NCBI GenBank assembly: GCA_028551475.1
Contig: CM052357.1
Coordinates: 18,213,931 to 18,277,930 of the forward strand
From: Casuarina equisetifolia
Taxonomy: Eukaryota > Streptophyta > Magnoliopsida > Fagales > Casuarinaceae
Direction: 5' to 3'
Length of the DNA stretch: 64,000 bases
Part shown: one piece after another, positions 1 through 12,779 of the stretch
Layout: each line of letters starts with the position of its first letter
Position numbering within the stretch: position 1 is the stretch's first letter
Notes under the pieces: generated by a model
The model's database searches: none
Seen by the model: only the letters and a program-made list of their open reading frames with translations
Told to the model about the DNA's origin: nothing
Made by a program: the position numbers and the translations under genes

Positions 1-699
1 ACACTATAAAAGTTTACTTCATGTGCTATTTATTTTGTTAGTCCAATTCTCTTCCATGAGATGTCAAATTGTTATTAAAGAATATATTTATGGTTGTAAT
101 AAACTTGTATATCTTGGCCTTGATAACTCAAGTTTACTTTTATATGTCACAAGATATGCTTTATGGCTAACTATTGAATTCCCCAACCATTGCTTAGGGT
201 TTTCACCTCCCTTAAGGCATTATTATGATATATATTATGTGGATATAATATTAACATATAAAGCACACACATGCTAAATACAACCAACATGATTAATAAA
301 TAGGTAATATATATATTTTACCAATTTACCTTATGATAAATTAATTCAAAAGCAAACTTTATATCACAGTAAAGATTGTAAAAAAGCTCCCACTAAATAA
401 CAACATCCTATGATACTCTTAAGCCCATATTGATGAGATGTCTATAAAAAAACATGGCTTTTGTATGTGGGTGTGCAAACATAGCATTTGTAACAATATG
501 CTCTATTGTGATGTCACCTTTCTTTAGTTTTTTTTTTAAGTTAAATTTTTGGTTTTTGTGTGTTTAGGCCATGTGATAACTTTACTGTTGTTATTAAACA
601 AAAAAAAACTTTATTATCACAATATAACTAAATAAGTCTAACAAAGAAATTAAACTCTATCAACACTTTAATGAAGTTATTTAGAGATATCATTCGAGT
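1..699. other. A+T-rich stretch without recognisable gene
   Basis: The stretch is rich in A and T, with short poly-A and poly-T runs. Open frames are short and have no recognisable motif. It may be the decayed flank of the Copia remnant that follows, but I see nothing that proves it. Confidence 0.4.
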
Positions 700-2750
700 A
701 GCTACCTTATAGCATATTACAAATTTTTCCTATATATTTGAAAAAGTTGTTAGTTTTCATTTTACACTTTCCCATGATATTATCCTACCTGCCATACATA
801 TTTTGATGTAGATTTACAAGTGTTATTTTTTAAGTTTACAAAGTCTAAATCTGTATGTCCTATTAATTGTAGGTTATTTACATATTTATAGGTCAACATA
901 CAAACATTTAACTTTTAAACACTTGACAATCTTTTGATAACAATCTAATAGTCGTGATCAAAGTTTGATTGATATTTATCCAAAAGCCTTGTTGAAAAAA
1001 CAATGTTAGGCCTAGTGTAAACTTGAGCATACATGATGATTCCTAATGCACTAGCATATGACACTTGCTTTTTGACACTTTCACTACTTTATTTTTAAAG
1101 CATTGTAATAGGTTCGGCTTTACTTTTAAGAATAAGAACATTCCTGGGTTTGCAATGCTCTATATGGAACCTTTATAAAACATTATTAACATATGCCTTT
1201 TAAGAAAGACACAATAATCATCAACAGCAATTCCTATGGATTGACAAACAACTATATTGTCTCATGAAGTTACCTTTGGTCATTACTTGTAAGCAATACA
1301 TCATCCATATTGGTATACTTCCAGTGAATTAAGTATATATTCATATACCATTATGATTCATCAACTACATTTCATCACTCATTGCATCTAATCATAAATC
1401 TAATTGAGGACTAAAAATAGTCTAACACTAAGAACTAGATAAGACTTAAGATAAATTAGATTTATAAACAAATGCCAAAGAACTATCATTTTTAGCTTTA
1501 CACTTTAATGACCAAATCTTATATTATTGTAGTCTTTTTTCATGTGACTCTTTTCTTATATAAGAAGTAATGATCACTATCTCTCTTAAAGGATTTTTTC
1601 TTAACTCTTAACACTTTGCTAAATAACTCAAAATCCTTGTGGTGTTATGTGTACCTTTATGAGTATGAAATCTTGATCTTTACCTTTACCAATATTGGAA
1701 CTTGGTTTAATAATCTATAACCTCCTAATATAATTTCTAATACCTTTATAACCATGAAGCTTTAGAAGAATAAAGTAAAATTTTAATAAGAGTATTTAGT
1801 GAGACAAAATACCTTAATGCCATTTAATTTATAAATTCCTTGGTAATGCAATCAATAAATAAATCACCTTTATGGTGATTCTAAGTTGATTCCTTCATGG
1901 ACAATATAAAAATGTAATTATTCTTTAACATGTAGCTTGTACCAACTTTTATCTTTACTACTTTAATCAATGTGATCTATTGATTTATCCATATAGTCAA
2001 AACCTACATATGTTATATTTATTAAAACTTCATGTCTTCCTTCCATTTTAAAAGTAAGACCCTATAAGAATTCTACTTAATAATTAAGTTTTGTTGATTG
2101 AAAAGGTAATTAATTTATAACTAACACAATGTTAGTAATATAAGTATCATATGAACTAAAACCATATGAACACCTCACAAAAGAGTTCATATATACTATC
2201 ATGTAAACACCTTTAGGTAGAATACATAACATATAATAATAAAATCTTTACATAGTAATGGCCATGAGAATATTCTAATTTTCATAATCCTACCACCTTT
2301 GACTATATAGACCAATCCAATTAGTCTTGACTCACGCATATTTTGACCGTCACCTCTTTTGGGAATATAACTACGCATTAAAACCAACGATATCCCTCCA
2401 CCATATAAGACTGATATCCAACAATCCAATTAAGAAGTGTTACTTTAGCAGTCATAACTTAATCATATCATGAAATTCACTCATATTGTGGGATATAATT
2501 TATATAACTTACAATCCTTAGTATGTAATTTGTACTTACTAAACTATGGGCATTTTTGTTTCCAAATTACATATCAAACAACAACAAATGCATTCTATAA
2601 TTATATAAATATACTACGACATTAATCATACTAATTCATTACTTAGAATATCCTAAAACAATTATGCACATTCTCCATATTCATATTCAAATATGTCAAA
2701 AATATAACATCAAATTATATAAGTATTGCAAAAAGACACATTCATACAAT
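700..2750 (-). mobile_element. Degraded Copia (Ty1-like) retrotransposon remnant
   Basis: On the minus strand, near 1250-1340, a short stretch resembles the reverse transcriptase core (a DDVLLTSND-like motif). Near 980-1070 a stretch resembles the segment between RT and RNase H (an SYASALG...YTRPN-like motif). Both are typical of Copia pol, and their order fits a minus-strand element. The copy is old and heavily broken. I could not find LTRs or target duplications, so the ends are approximate. Confidence 0.55.
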
Positions 2751-2939
2751 ATGGCATAAAAAATCATTAAATATAATTTAAGAAATAGTAAAACATGATT
2801 CATAAGCATTTAATTGCCAAAATTAACTTTTGAAATACTTTAAAAGCATAAAAAACTATATAACAAAATGATCAAAATGTCCTAATGAGCATTTTGGTCC
2901 AATACACATCCAAATTGGACTTCTCACGCAGCACTATAA

Positions 2940-3230
2940 ATGCTTAGGTCAATTTGATTGTTGACCGTTAACCATTGACTATTGACCATTGACCACTGAC
3001 TTGGGTCTAGCCAAGTTGACCTAGATTAGGTTAATCTGATCGATTGACCTAATTTGATTGTATTAGGTTGGTTTAATCCAAATTAGCCATGCCAAGTTGA
3101 CCTAGATGGGTCGGAAGACCCAAGTGGGTCAAGTTGACGCAAATTGATTCGAGCTAGCCCACGTGGGGTTACTTTTGACTTGAATGGATCACAAACAATC
3201 CGTAGTCAAGTTACCTTTAATCTACATGGA
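2940..3230. repeat. TTGAC-rich cluster
   Basis: Roughly nine copies of TTGAC (mostly as GTTGACC or ATTGACC) lie within about 250 bases, several in near-tandem spacing and on the same strand. TTGAC is the core of the W-box bound by WRKY factors. Here the run is irregular and could simply be a low-order repeat in a decayed LTR. No gene lies directly downstream on either strand within 1 kb. Confidence 0.5.
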
Positions 3231-3379
3231 TCGGCTACCAACCATCAATAGACTTAATAGGTCTTGCTACTAATGGCAACATACAACCAATAAGGCCACA
3301 AAGATGGAGTATCCAAAATGATTTGGGTCCCCACATAGTACTAATGCCCAAATCAATAGATTTAGGTGTTTTGCAACTG

Positions 3380-4545
3380 TTAGCACTAGTCGTGTTGATA
3401 AATCTATGTTGTATAAAGTTATTTTGACTACTTTAGGCATAAAATACTAAACTATTTGTTAATTATATTTGTATTGGTCTATGTTTATACAAGTCTTGTT
3501 TGTTCATGCAATAAACCCAAAATAAAGGAAAAGAAGGAAAAAAGTAGCAAAGTAAAAGAAGAGAAAGAAAACAAGTAAAAAATTGAAGAGGATGGCTATG
3601 CACGTGGAACTCATGTAGGGGTAAACAAAAGAACAAAAGAAAGAGTGAATTGTCTAATGGAAAAAGGTGAAAAATAAGGAAAAGAGGGAGGAAAGAGTGT
3701 TATCCCATGGTTAGAGAAGCAAAGAAGAAAGGAGAGTGTGATTGTTTCTCCTTTGCTGGAAAAGCAGAGCCCACGCATGATAGCGTGGGGCTTTAAAAGC
3801 ACTAAATAGTCGTGCAAATGCCAACTGTCCTTACATTCTTTTTCGACAAAGGTAGGCACTGTCTAACTAGTTTATGGCTATTCTTTCCAGAGATTTAAGC
3901 ATTTTTCGACTAGGAGGAAGTAGATACAACATTTAGTGTGAGTTTTGGTTGTTTTGTGATAGCTACATGCGATTTTGCGGTGGTTTTTGGCCAAAGAAGG
4001 CAAATCCCTTCTGGCTTGATTCTAGTAAATCTACGCAATATGGTGGAATATCAATGCAATTTCTTTATAGATCGGCACTCCAGACACCTTCCTTGACAAT
4101 TTCTAATGGTTTTTATGAAGAATGGTGATGGTGCGTGATAGCATGTGGTAAGACGTGGTGGCATGTGAGGATGGCGTGTGCGGCGTGTTTTCCTCCCCTT
4201 TTTCTAGACAGCTTCTTCAACTCCTTTTGATGTGCAAATTTGTGCAATGTTTTTGTGAATTAAAGACATTTTGGTGATAGCTTTTGTGTTTTTAATATAT
4301 AGAATTTTTTATTCAACTTCTTATATTGTTTTTGTTTGCACATATACTATGTTTTAGTTTACTTTTGTTAGAGCTGCGATGTAAATTGATTACAATGGGA
4401 TAAATGTTATGATTATTATGTTTTGTGAGATATTTTATGTATGTAAAGTTGCATATTACAAAGTGTAATGCATTTAAGTGATTAGCAACCATTTAGATGA
4501 TTTGATTTGTATTACGTGCCTGTGAAACAAAATGCATAATAGGTC
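3380..4545. repeat. Probable diverged LTR-like repeat with an R1-related end (4330-4545)
   Basis: Bases 4330-4545 match the middle of the R1 LTR family seen complete at 17923-19169, including the stretch around GAGCTGCGATGTAA and the ATTATGTTTTG stretch. Upstream, 3380-4330 holds no recognisable gene. It is purine-rich around 3520-3600 and could be the diverged remainder of the same LTR type. Only the 4330-4545 match is firm. Confidence 0.5.
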
Positions 4546-5989
4546 CAACTATTAGAAAGTCATCCCAAGTTTGCCTATTTTTTTCTTTACGTGGATGACC
4601 TATGGTTGCTACGCAAAATCAAAACAAGAACTTTGGGAGAATATTTCCATTGAATCACAGAGAAACTTACAAAACTAAAAAGCAAATACAATTTTTTCTC
4701 TGCATTCTTTGATTATCCTTGCCTTTATTTCTACCCATGCCCCTCCCATCTTCTAAAGGAAGGTTCTCCCATTTGTTGATGCCTTTTGCTCAATCATGTA
4801 TATCATCTCAAGAAATTCATCTATGATCTTAAATAACACCCCTTATGCATAGTATCAACATCTCGTCTTAACTACTTATTTCATATTGAGTTCATTTTCT
4901 TCAAAGTTCACTTGTCAGTGTTTATCAATAGTACTCCTAGATACAACATCTTTCTCATTGTCTATATAGATGGTATTATCCTAAAAGGAGCCCCCTTGAC
5001 TCTCATCTTTTCCTTTCTATTAACCTCCACCCTTTCCTTTTATTTTTTTTAAATCAAGGATGAAGGTCCACTTTATTGCCTAGAAGTCAAGTTTAGTTTT
5101 TTTTTTATCTTTGTATTCAGTCTTTTTTTTTTCTTTCTTTTTTTTTAAGGGTTAGGGGGGGGGGGGGAGGACAGCTAAACATAAGTTATATCCTTATTCA
5201 ATATGTGATCCTTGAGCCTTAAGAACATCCATGACAAAATTATGTATGAAGTTGTTTAACTTTCTACCTATATTCTTAAATGTATTTGTAATGAGACCTA
5301 GACAAGTTTCTACTTCTACAAGGGCATTGCTTCTTAAGAATCAACAAGTTGCACACAAAATTAACTTTATAGGCTCCTCCTCCTACTTCCACTTTGACAT
5401 TGCAATTGCATGTCCATAGGCCAAGTTTTCCACATTTGAAGCACAAAGAAGGACTTTAAATGTTGCCACTTTTGAAGCAATGCCTTTTCAAGAATTAACT
5501 AGTGGAAGAAGAACTTTTAGAGTAGTGGTGTATGCTCCCTCCATGTTACAATCCCTAAAGGTAATTTAACACATCATGCCAATAGGTTTAGACCTTTGGT
5601 TTAGTAGTTGGTTTGTTATATTTAGTATCAAAGATAAACCTCATGTCTTAAGTTCAATCCTTCATAAGTGCACTTAGCTATGAGAACCTCATTGGGGACA
5701 TGAGTGCTTGTCATTGAGCTAATGAATGTAACTACTGAGTACATAGGATTTGGAAGCATGGTGAACTTTTAATGGTCCTAAAGGTAACTAAACCTATCAT
5801 GCCAACAAGCTTAGTGTAATAAACTTCAGTTTTTTTACATTAGAAAGGCAAAGTAAGGTTATTTGACCATATAAGAAAGTTTTGGCTACTCTTCTCAATG
5901 GTTTAACCCTTTGAGGATGGAAACCATGCTCGTAACACTAAGCTTTTTGTCTTAATGGTAGGGTTCGTGACATTCCAAGTTAAACTTGC
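4546..5989. other. Non-coding stretch with homopolymer runs
   Basis: No convincing gene is present. The stretch has long T runs near 5095-5150 and an uninterrupted run of 13 G at 5155-5167. A short minus-strand stretch near 5415-5460 vaguely resembles a CCHC knuckle, but too little is preserved to assign it. Confidence 0.4.
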
Positions 5990-6440
5990 ATCAGTTGGTG
6001 AAGGAGATGGAGAGTAGATGTGCCTTAATTGCCACCTAGGAGAGGAACTTCTTGTCTTCCTCCACTTGCTTTCTTTGTTTTGGGATTATGAAATTATAAA
6101 TTTCTTCCCTCCATTCTGCTTCCTCTCTTTCTTGAGATATTTCCACTTTTTCTCTTATTACTTTATTATTATTTTTAATTTCAATCTTCTTTTAGGCTTA
6201 GATCATAAAAATTCTTTTTTTTTTCTTCACCATAATTTTCTATAATTTGTAAAGTTGTAGTTTATACAATTGCTTAAAATGCTAATCATAAAGTTGAATT
6301 AGATAACACAAACTTTTCTAGCAATATTTCTTAAATCTAATGGTTTACCAAAAAAATATTTAATTCATTTTAAAAAAACATAATTATCATATAATCTTTT
6401 TTTTAATCAAGTGTGGAGGTGGGGTGGAGGAATTGAACCC
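5990..6440. repeat. Dispersed repeat, first copy (partner at 9820-10330)
   Basis: This segment and 9820-10330 share a long series of matching blocks in the same orientation, among them CTTTCTTTGTTTTGG, CTATAATTTGTAAAGTT and AACATAATTATCAT. The two copies are clearly diverged. They bracket the nested R1 LTRs. The family is unknown to me; it is probably part of an older retroelement. Confidence 0.6.
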
Positions 6441-6460
6441 ACCACTTGTTAGTAGTAATT

Positions 6461-8926
6461 AGATAACTTTATTTTTATAGAGTTACTTTAACTATTTTTA
6501 GGCAATAAATAATACAATACTTATGAGAAAATATTTGAATTCCTCTTTATTTATTTGAATTTGTCTTGTTTTTGTAGCATAAAGAGGCATGGAGAAAAAG
6601 AATAAGCATGGAGAACGTTGATAACTTTATTTTTATAGGCAATAAATAACTTTAACAATTGTGAGAAAACATTTGAACTCCTTTTTATTTACTTAAATTT
6701 ATCTTGTTTATGTAGTATAATGAGGCAAGGAGAAAAGGAATGAACATGGAGACCTTGATGCTTATTGTGTGGCAAAATCATAATATCAAGATCAAGAAAG
6801 TCAAGATGGGCTTGGGCTCTGAATGATTGTTATTAGATTTTCTATTGTTGTTGGATTTTCTATTGATTTACAAAACCCAATTATATTAGGAATTCAAATC
6901 CCAATTAATTTAGGAGTTCAAAATCTAATTATTTTAGGTCTCTAAAACCCAATTTTACTAAGATAAGAGATAGGTTTAAACCTAAACCCTATTTAAAAGA
7001 AGAGAAGAGGCAAAAGAAGAAAGGAAGAGGAAATTGAGCACAACTCAAGAAAGAGGCCAAGAATTCAAGGTTTTCTTGAAGAAAAGACAAAAAGGGTGAC
7101 AGACTTCTTGTTTTTGGATTCAGGATGCCTTCTTTGTTTCTTATTATTGTTCTTCCTCATTATTTCTTTATGTTTTAGTTTATTTTTATTAGAACTATGA
7201 TGTAACCTAATTATGATGGTATGAATCTTATGATTATTATGTTTTGCAAGATATTTTATTTATGTAAAGTTACATATTATTATGTTTAATGCTTTTAAGT
7301 GATTAGCTACCATTTGAATGATCTGATTTGCATGTTTGAAACTGATAGGAGATAATATGCAGTTGCTTCTTGTAATTTGTAACCATAAATTAAAATGGAT
7401 AGACATATACCATATTGTTTATGTGGCTGTCGGTGTAAACTAGGAATGTTCATAGATCCTAATGCATTTGGTTTATTTTAATTCACATATAAAGATATAG
7501 TGAATTAATAAACTAAGTAGGTTTGCTATACTTACACATAAGATAGTAAATAAATTAAGAAATTCCGCCATCACATAGATATTATCTCTCTTACAAGCAT
7601 AAATAATCAATATGAGTACCTAGTAATTATGTTGAAATCATATGCTCTAACATATTTCTTTTATTAAGTTTTCTTATATTTAGTTAATTAATCTACCATC
7701 TATCATTGGATTTTTTAGATAAATTCTAGGAGTTATTCACTGTTAGTAATTAGTTGGTCTAATAATCATCAATCTTTGTGGGACAATATCTTTCTTATCA
7801 TTATATTACTTGTTCAACATGTTCACTTGCATATAGAATTTCACCGAACAAACCTGATGTTTATTATATGGCAAAATATGGTCAAAATATCAAGATCAAG
7901 AAAATCAAGATGGGTTTGGACTTTAGATTTTTCATTGTTATCAGGTTTTCTAAATAATTATAAAACCTAGTCATATTAGGAGTTCAAAGCCTAATTATTA
8001 TAAGAGTTCAAGACCCAATTGTCTTTGGTCTCCAAAACCCACTTCTACTAGAATAAGAGATAAGTCTAAACCTAAATCCTATTTAAGAGAAGAGAAGAGA
8101 AGAGGCAAAAAGAAAGGAAGGAGGAAATTAAGCACAACTTAAGGTTTTCTTGAAGAGAAGACAAAAAAGGTGACAAACTTCTTGTTCTTGGATTCAAGAT
8201 GCCTTCTTTAATTCCTATTATTGTTTTTCCCTATTATTTCTGTATAGTTTAGTTTACTTTTTTTAGAGCTATGATGTAAACATAATTATAATGGTATGAA
8301 TGTTATAATTAGTATGTTTTGCAAGATATTTTATTTATGTGAAGTTACATATTATTGTGTTTAATGCTTTTAAGTGATTAGTTACCACTTAAATGATATG
8401 ATTTGCATGTTTGAGACCAACAAGAGATAATATGCAATTACTTCTTATAATGTGTAACCATAAATTAAATATGGATAGACATATACCATATTGTTTGTGT
8501 GGTTTTCGGTGTAAACTGGAAATGTTCATAGATCCTAATGCATTTAGTTTGTTTCAATTCATATATAGAGATATAATGAATTAATGAACTAAGTAGGTTT
8601 GCTATACCTAGACATAGGATAGTGAATAAATTAGGAAGTTTCGTCATCACATAGATATTATCTCTCTTGAAAGCATAAATAATCAATATTAATACTTAGT
8701 AATAATGGTGAGATCATATGCTCTAACGTATTTCTTGTATTTGATTTTCGTAGATTTAGTTAGTTAATCTATCATCTATCAATTTGAATTGCTAGATAAA
8801 TTTTAGGAGTTGTTTACCGTTAGTAATTAATTGGTCTAGTAATCACCAATCTCTGTGGGACGATATCTTTCTCATGATTATATTACTTGTTCGACATATT
8901 CACTTGCATTTAAATTTCACCGAACA
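6461..8926. mobile_element. R1-family LTR (older copy), interrupted by a second R1 LTR
   Basis: The older copy consists of 6461-6618 plus about 7856-8926, together about 1.23 kb. It is collinear with the complete R1 LTR at 17923-19169, in the opposite orientation. Its flanks carry a possible 5-bp target duplication, TAATT at 6456-6460 and TAATC at 8927-8931. No internal retrotransposon region adjoins it, so it looks like a solo LTR. The parent family (Gypsy or Copia) cannot be told from the LTR alone. Confidence 0.75.
6619..7850. mobile_element. R1-family solo LTR nested inside an older R1 LTR
   Basis: This copy runs from TGATAAC to CCGAACA, about 1232 bp, with TG...CA ends. It is flanked by AACGT (6614-6618) and AACCT (7851-7855), a 5-bp target duplication with one mismatch. 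The sequence before and after it joins smoothly in the R1 consensus, so this is an R1 member inserted into another R1 LTR in the same orientation. It is a solo LTR fossil. Confidence 0.8.
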
Positions 8927-9819
8927 TAATCCCTCATATGGAAATAAGTTGTGAGGACTCAAACATCATACAATCATTTGGTGTGAGTTAATATCATGGT
9001 GGAAGACAACATTGTGGCTGATAACATCATGGGGGAAGATGGCATAATAATGAATTCAACTGAATAAATAGTTAAATCACTTATCCTACTATAAAAGGAC
9101 TTAGAAAAAATCAAAGAGGTCGAAGCACTGATCTGTTTGCTAGTTATTTTCAAGGAATCTTCACCATAAGAAGAAAGAATGGTTTATTCATTCTTTATTT
9201 GTTTTTTTTATTTCTCCTATAAGATCAAATAGTTGGATTTCGGCAACAAAAAATAAAATGGATTTCTAGGTGCTTTTGTCTTCTCTTGGATTGGAGATTG
9301 GCTATTACTTTTGTTTAGTATTCTAGTCATCCTACCAAGCTTCACTTGTCAAGGATGGCCAGCTTAAAATACCTTAGTGTTAATTTTTTATCGATCCTTG
9401 TGGACAAGAATTTAGAGAATGGATGAATTGTTAAGAACTAAGAGAGTCAAAATGCACTTAGGCTTTGGGTATTTAATTTAAGGTTTTATATAATTGTTTG
9501 AATTTTCTAGATAATTCAGTTTTTTTCTTATTTCCTTTAAATAAAATCTAGGGTTTGAAATAGGTAAATCCGAATTATGTTAGAAGTCCTAAACTTAGTT
9601 GTATTAGGTTAAGAGCTAGGTCTAGTTAATAGGAAATAAAGATAAAGAATTATTTAGAGAATTTTTTTCTAATTGAACCATTCAATTTCCATTGAAGAGA
9701 GAACTTAAGATTTTTTTCTTATAAACTTTTTTTATTGATTTTCTTCCATTGTAAGGCATTCCATTTAGAATTGACTCTTAATCTAGTTGTTTCTACAATT
9801 GATGCTTACCTTGTTTCTA
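8927..9819. other. Non-coding stretch, possibly diverged LTR
   Basis: No gene is recognised. Around 9430-9650 the layout (a GAGAGTCAAAATG stretch, then several AGTCCTAAA/TTAGG phrases) resembles the R1 LTR interior at low similarity, so a diverged relative is possible. Confidence 0.35.
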
Positions 9820-10330
9820 AGAGCACACTCCTCATCCCAGGGGCATGACAATGGGAAAGGAATATCTCATTTTCTTCCATTTGAACTTTTCTCTCTTTGT
9901 CTCCATATTCATTGCCTATTGCTTCCTTTCTTTGTTTTGGCATATTGGAATTATTTGTATTCCCTCTCCTTTTTCCTGTGTTTCCCCGAATATTCCGCAT
10001 CTTTTATTTTCTCACTTTATTTTTATTTTTAACTTTGATCTTCTTGGCCACTCTTATGATTGTTAAAATTATTTGCTTCATCAAAACTTTCTATAATTTG
10101 TAAAGTTTTAGTTTCTACAATTGCTTAAAACGTTAATCATAAAAATGAATTAGATAACTCAAAATCATTTTAACAATATTTCTTACATCAAATGAATATC
10201 TAATGCCCAAATATAAAATCATTTAATAGCAGAAATTATTTAATTTGCATAAGTAAAACATAATTATCATGCAATCTTTTTTTTTTCTTTTTATGGAATG
10301 TGGGGTAAAGGAATTTTAAGAGATTTATTT
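9820..10330. repeat. Dispersed repeat, second copy (partner at 5990-6440)
   Basis: This is a same-orientation match to 5990-6440 over most of its length. The pyrimidine-rich interior creates several overlapping hydrophobic open frames that I regard as spurious. No coding motif is visible. Confidence 0.6.
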
Positions 10331-10715
10331 GGGAAAGGGACATCGTGAACCCTCCTTGCTCAAGTGGTAATCTGCGAAGTGCCACTCAGCTACAAGGACT
10401 GAAACATCACACAATCATTGGCAAGGTTTAATTATCTCATTGGGACCCTTTTAGTAAATAAATTCTTGACTTCTATGTTTAGTACCTAGAACCTTTGTTG
10501 GATAAAAATATTCTCTAAATAATTTCTATAGCTAACATCTTAACGTATGAGTGTTTAATTTTGATCCTTTTTAGCTAAGGAATTATATAAAGATATCGAG
10601 AGTTGCTAAAACATTATATTCTTATTATGTCCAACTCTACATAAAGAGAGGTACATAATCAAATCTTTTATTTTCATATTACTATAATAGAATGGGATAG
10701 AAGTTTGCAATCCCA

Positions 10716-11511
10716 TTAGAACTTCTTTTGAAGATCTTCAACGATCTTCTTGTCAAGTTGGAAGGCCTTGGCAAGAACGGTAGGATCAATGGGAGGCTCA
10801 GATCCGAAAACAGCATTGGCAATAGTGATGACACCAGCATTTTGGCTGCTCAATGCGGCAAAGGCAACAGCATTGGTGCGTCCCACGTTGACCTGGAAGT
10901 GAATGAGACCGATTGGGAAGACAAAGACATCTCCTTTGTTTAGAACCTTGGTGAAAAGGCGGTTTTTTCCATTTGCTTGGTTGGATGTAACAAAACCAAC
11001 GTAGAGAGTACCCTCAACGACCACTAGAATCTCAGTTCCACGAGGGTGGGTGTGGGGAGGGTTTTGGCCATATGGTGCATAGTCGATACGGACTAGAGAT
11101 AGGCCGAGGGTGTTGAGACCTGCGATTTTATCTACGTTCACAGTAGTGACATTCGACCCAACTCGATTGCCCGTGTCTCCAGCGTTTTGGAGCCCTGAGG
11201 TGAAAAAGTCTTCTGCCTTGACAAGCTCAGGATCCTTGCAGAATTTGCCATTCACGAACACTGCAGGAAAGACATTGACATATTCATAAAAAGAAAGCAC
11301 TTTATGATGATCTTGCTTTACTTAACATGAGAACCTTAGTTAAGCCGGAGCTTGATAAATGAATGAATAAAAACAAGTATATACCTCCATTCCTGGGCTC
11401 ATCAACCGCTACACAAAAGTCCTGAAGTGGGCTAGGATCGTAGGCAGAGACAAAGGAGGATGTCAGTGCCAAGTAGGCAACAATAACAAGGAAACAGACC
11501 CCTTTCGCCAT
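10716..11511 (-). CDS. Germin-like protein GLP1 (two exons, 223 aa)
   Basis: This is a secreted cupin of the germin-like family: apoplastic, usually Mn-binding homo-oligomers, some with superoxide dismutase or other oxidase activity, often linked to defence. Exon 1 is 11385-11511 and exon 2 is 10716-11260, with a 124-bp GT-AG intron (donor GTATAT, acceptor CTGCAG). The joined frame ends in TAA. A signal peptide spans about residues 1-23, cut before YDPSPLQD. The germin disulfide pair is C33/C50. Cupin box 1 ([10 protein letters not shown]) supplies H112, H114 and E119; box 2 ([10 protein letters not shown]) supplies H163. An NVT glycosylation site lies at 79-81 and KGD at 151-153. Length is normal for the family. 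It is the most diverged member of this cluster, with a three-residue-longer loop (QANGKNRLF). The start is the first ATG, about 70 bp after a TATA box. Activity is not readable from sequence. Confidence 0.95.
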
Positions 11512-11579
11512 TTCAAAATGTTTAACTTCTGTTCTATGATCTTGCCTTGGTAATGGTAAGAAAGGATCTTGGGGACGTC

Positions 11580-11588
11580 TATTTATAG
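11580..11588 (-). promoter_or_regulatory. TATA box of GLP1
   Basis: The minus strand reads CTATAAATA about 70 bp upstream of the ATG. The other GLP copies have the same box at a comparable distance. Confidence 0.7.
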
Positions 11589-11669
11589 TTAACAGCCATT
11601 GAACTAGTCAATAGTTTTGTCAAGGTTAACGCAAGAAGTCCTTAGTGGTTACCATTTAATGTGATAAGG

Positions 11670-11689
11670 ACGAAGTTCTTCAACCACTA
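11670..11689 (-). promoter_or_regulatory. Conserved GLP upstream block
   Basis: The plus-strand sequence ACGAAGTTCTTCAACCACTA lies about 160-180 bp upstream of the GLP1 ATG. The same 20-bp block, with at most one difference, recurs upstream of the three other GLP copies. It contains the quasi-palindrome GAAGTTCTTC, which resembles a degenerate heat-shock-type element. Its function is not known from the sequence. Confidence 0.55.
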
Positions 11690-11699
11690 CAGCACTGTC

Positions 11700-12777
11700 A
11701 CCATTGTCTGGTTTGTTCTTCTCAAGCTTTTTCTTCTCTCCGGACGGATTTGTTCTTTTTATGTTTAATAAATTTTGAGAAGTGCCCATTTATTTTTTAA
11801 TTAGGCCACGCCTCTTCAGTACAATAAGAAAACTCAAATATCAAGAGGAGGAACAAAGATCGGGTAAAATAAACGAAGAAAGAAAAACTCTCCCATTCCC
11901 ACTTGATCACAACTAATGGTTGTTGGAGTGCCAGCAGGCACGTGAAAATTGAGATCGCTTTCACAAAAAGAAAAAGAAAAAAAGATCAAGTTATAATTAC
12001 ATGCTCTCAAAAAAATTACATTTATTTAGCAGTTCGGAATAACTCTAAGCAATTAATGGGACTCCATTACTTTCTTTTAAACATTTCCTTTTTTATTTCA
12101 CTTTTTACATATAGGTCTAAGTGCCTTTTGGTGGAGCATCATGAACAATAGAACCTACATAAATAAATATTCAAAGCCACGTCAGTTACGTGTACATTAT
12201 GGGTCTCCAAGTTCAAGGAATTGAAAATCGTTGAATGACTTCTGCACCTCTCTAACAAAGTCTTAGGCGGCAAGATCACTACATTTCTGGCGTTACATCA
12301 TAATGGCATTGACTGATGGAACTAACATAAAGAATATGAATGGTGGTGGAAATTAATAAAGTGGCCTTATCTAATCCACACAGATATCCTTACCTTATCT
12401 ATCCAAAACTTCTCTAGCAAGAAGCATCTTTTTCTCGTTTTCTTTGGTTGAAACTCAACTGATGATCATATTTTCCTTGCTGGCACCAAGAGTGAAATTC
12501 TACCACCCCACAACTGAAAAGGACCTAATCAATTCGTTGTATTCATGGAACCTGGTTCTCGCCGCAATTAGAGAAATACTTTATGGACTATATGATGAAA
12601 ATATCTAGCTTCCAAATTTAAACAATCCCAAGGACTTGGAATATAACCCAAGAAAGGCTAGAAAAAAAAATTAAAAAAAGGATGCTTCTGTTCCAAAAAA
12701 TGAATTTTTTAAGTCTTTGTCATAATAGAAGATGTAAAAACATAAGTTTTTGTGTGTCATGAAACAAGTTCCATTCT
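11700..12777. other. Upstream region of GLP1, no gene recognised
   Basis: This is about 1.1 kb of unique-looking DNA with mixed composition. Open frames are short and lack family motifs. It does not align by eye with the duplicated upstream blocks of the other GLP copies. Confidence 0.4.
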
Positions 12778-12779
12778 AA

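Noticed and set aside
5155-5167. Run of 13 G as a quadruplex-type regulatory element
   Set aside because: It is a single homopolymer with no nearby gene and may include a sequencing-length error.
5580-5690. tRNA-like or SINE-like phrases (TTTAGTAGTTGG followed by AAGTTCAATCC), also near 31870-31930
   Set aside because: Spacing and box matches are weak, no cloverleaf can be drawn, and no poly-A tail or target duplication was found.
10728-10943. Plus-strand frames over GLP exon 2 (also near 29314, 29663 and 53221)
   Set aside because: They are antisense shadows of the GLP exons and recur only because the GLP coding sequence is conserved.
10716-11300. GLP1 exon 2 reading upstream into the intron as a separate 194-codon gene
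   Set aside because: The extension lies in the intron. The GT-AG borders, signal peptide in exon 1 and matching structure in the other copies support the two-exon model.
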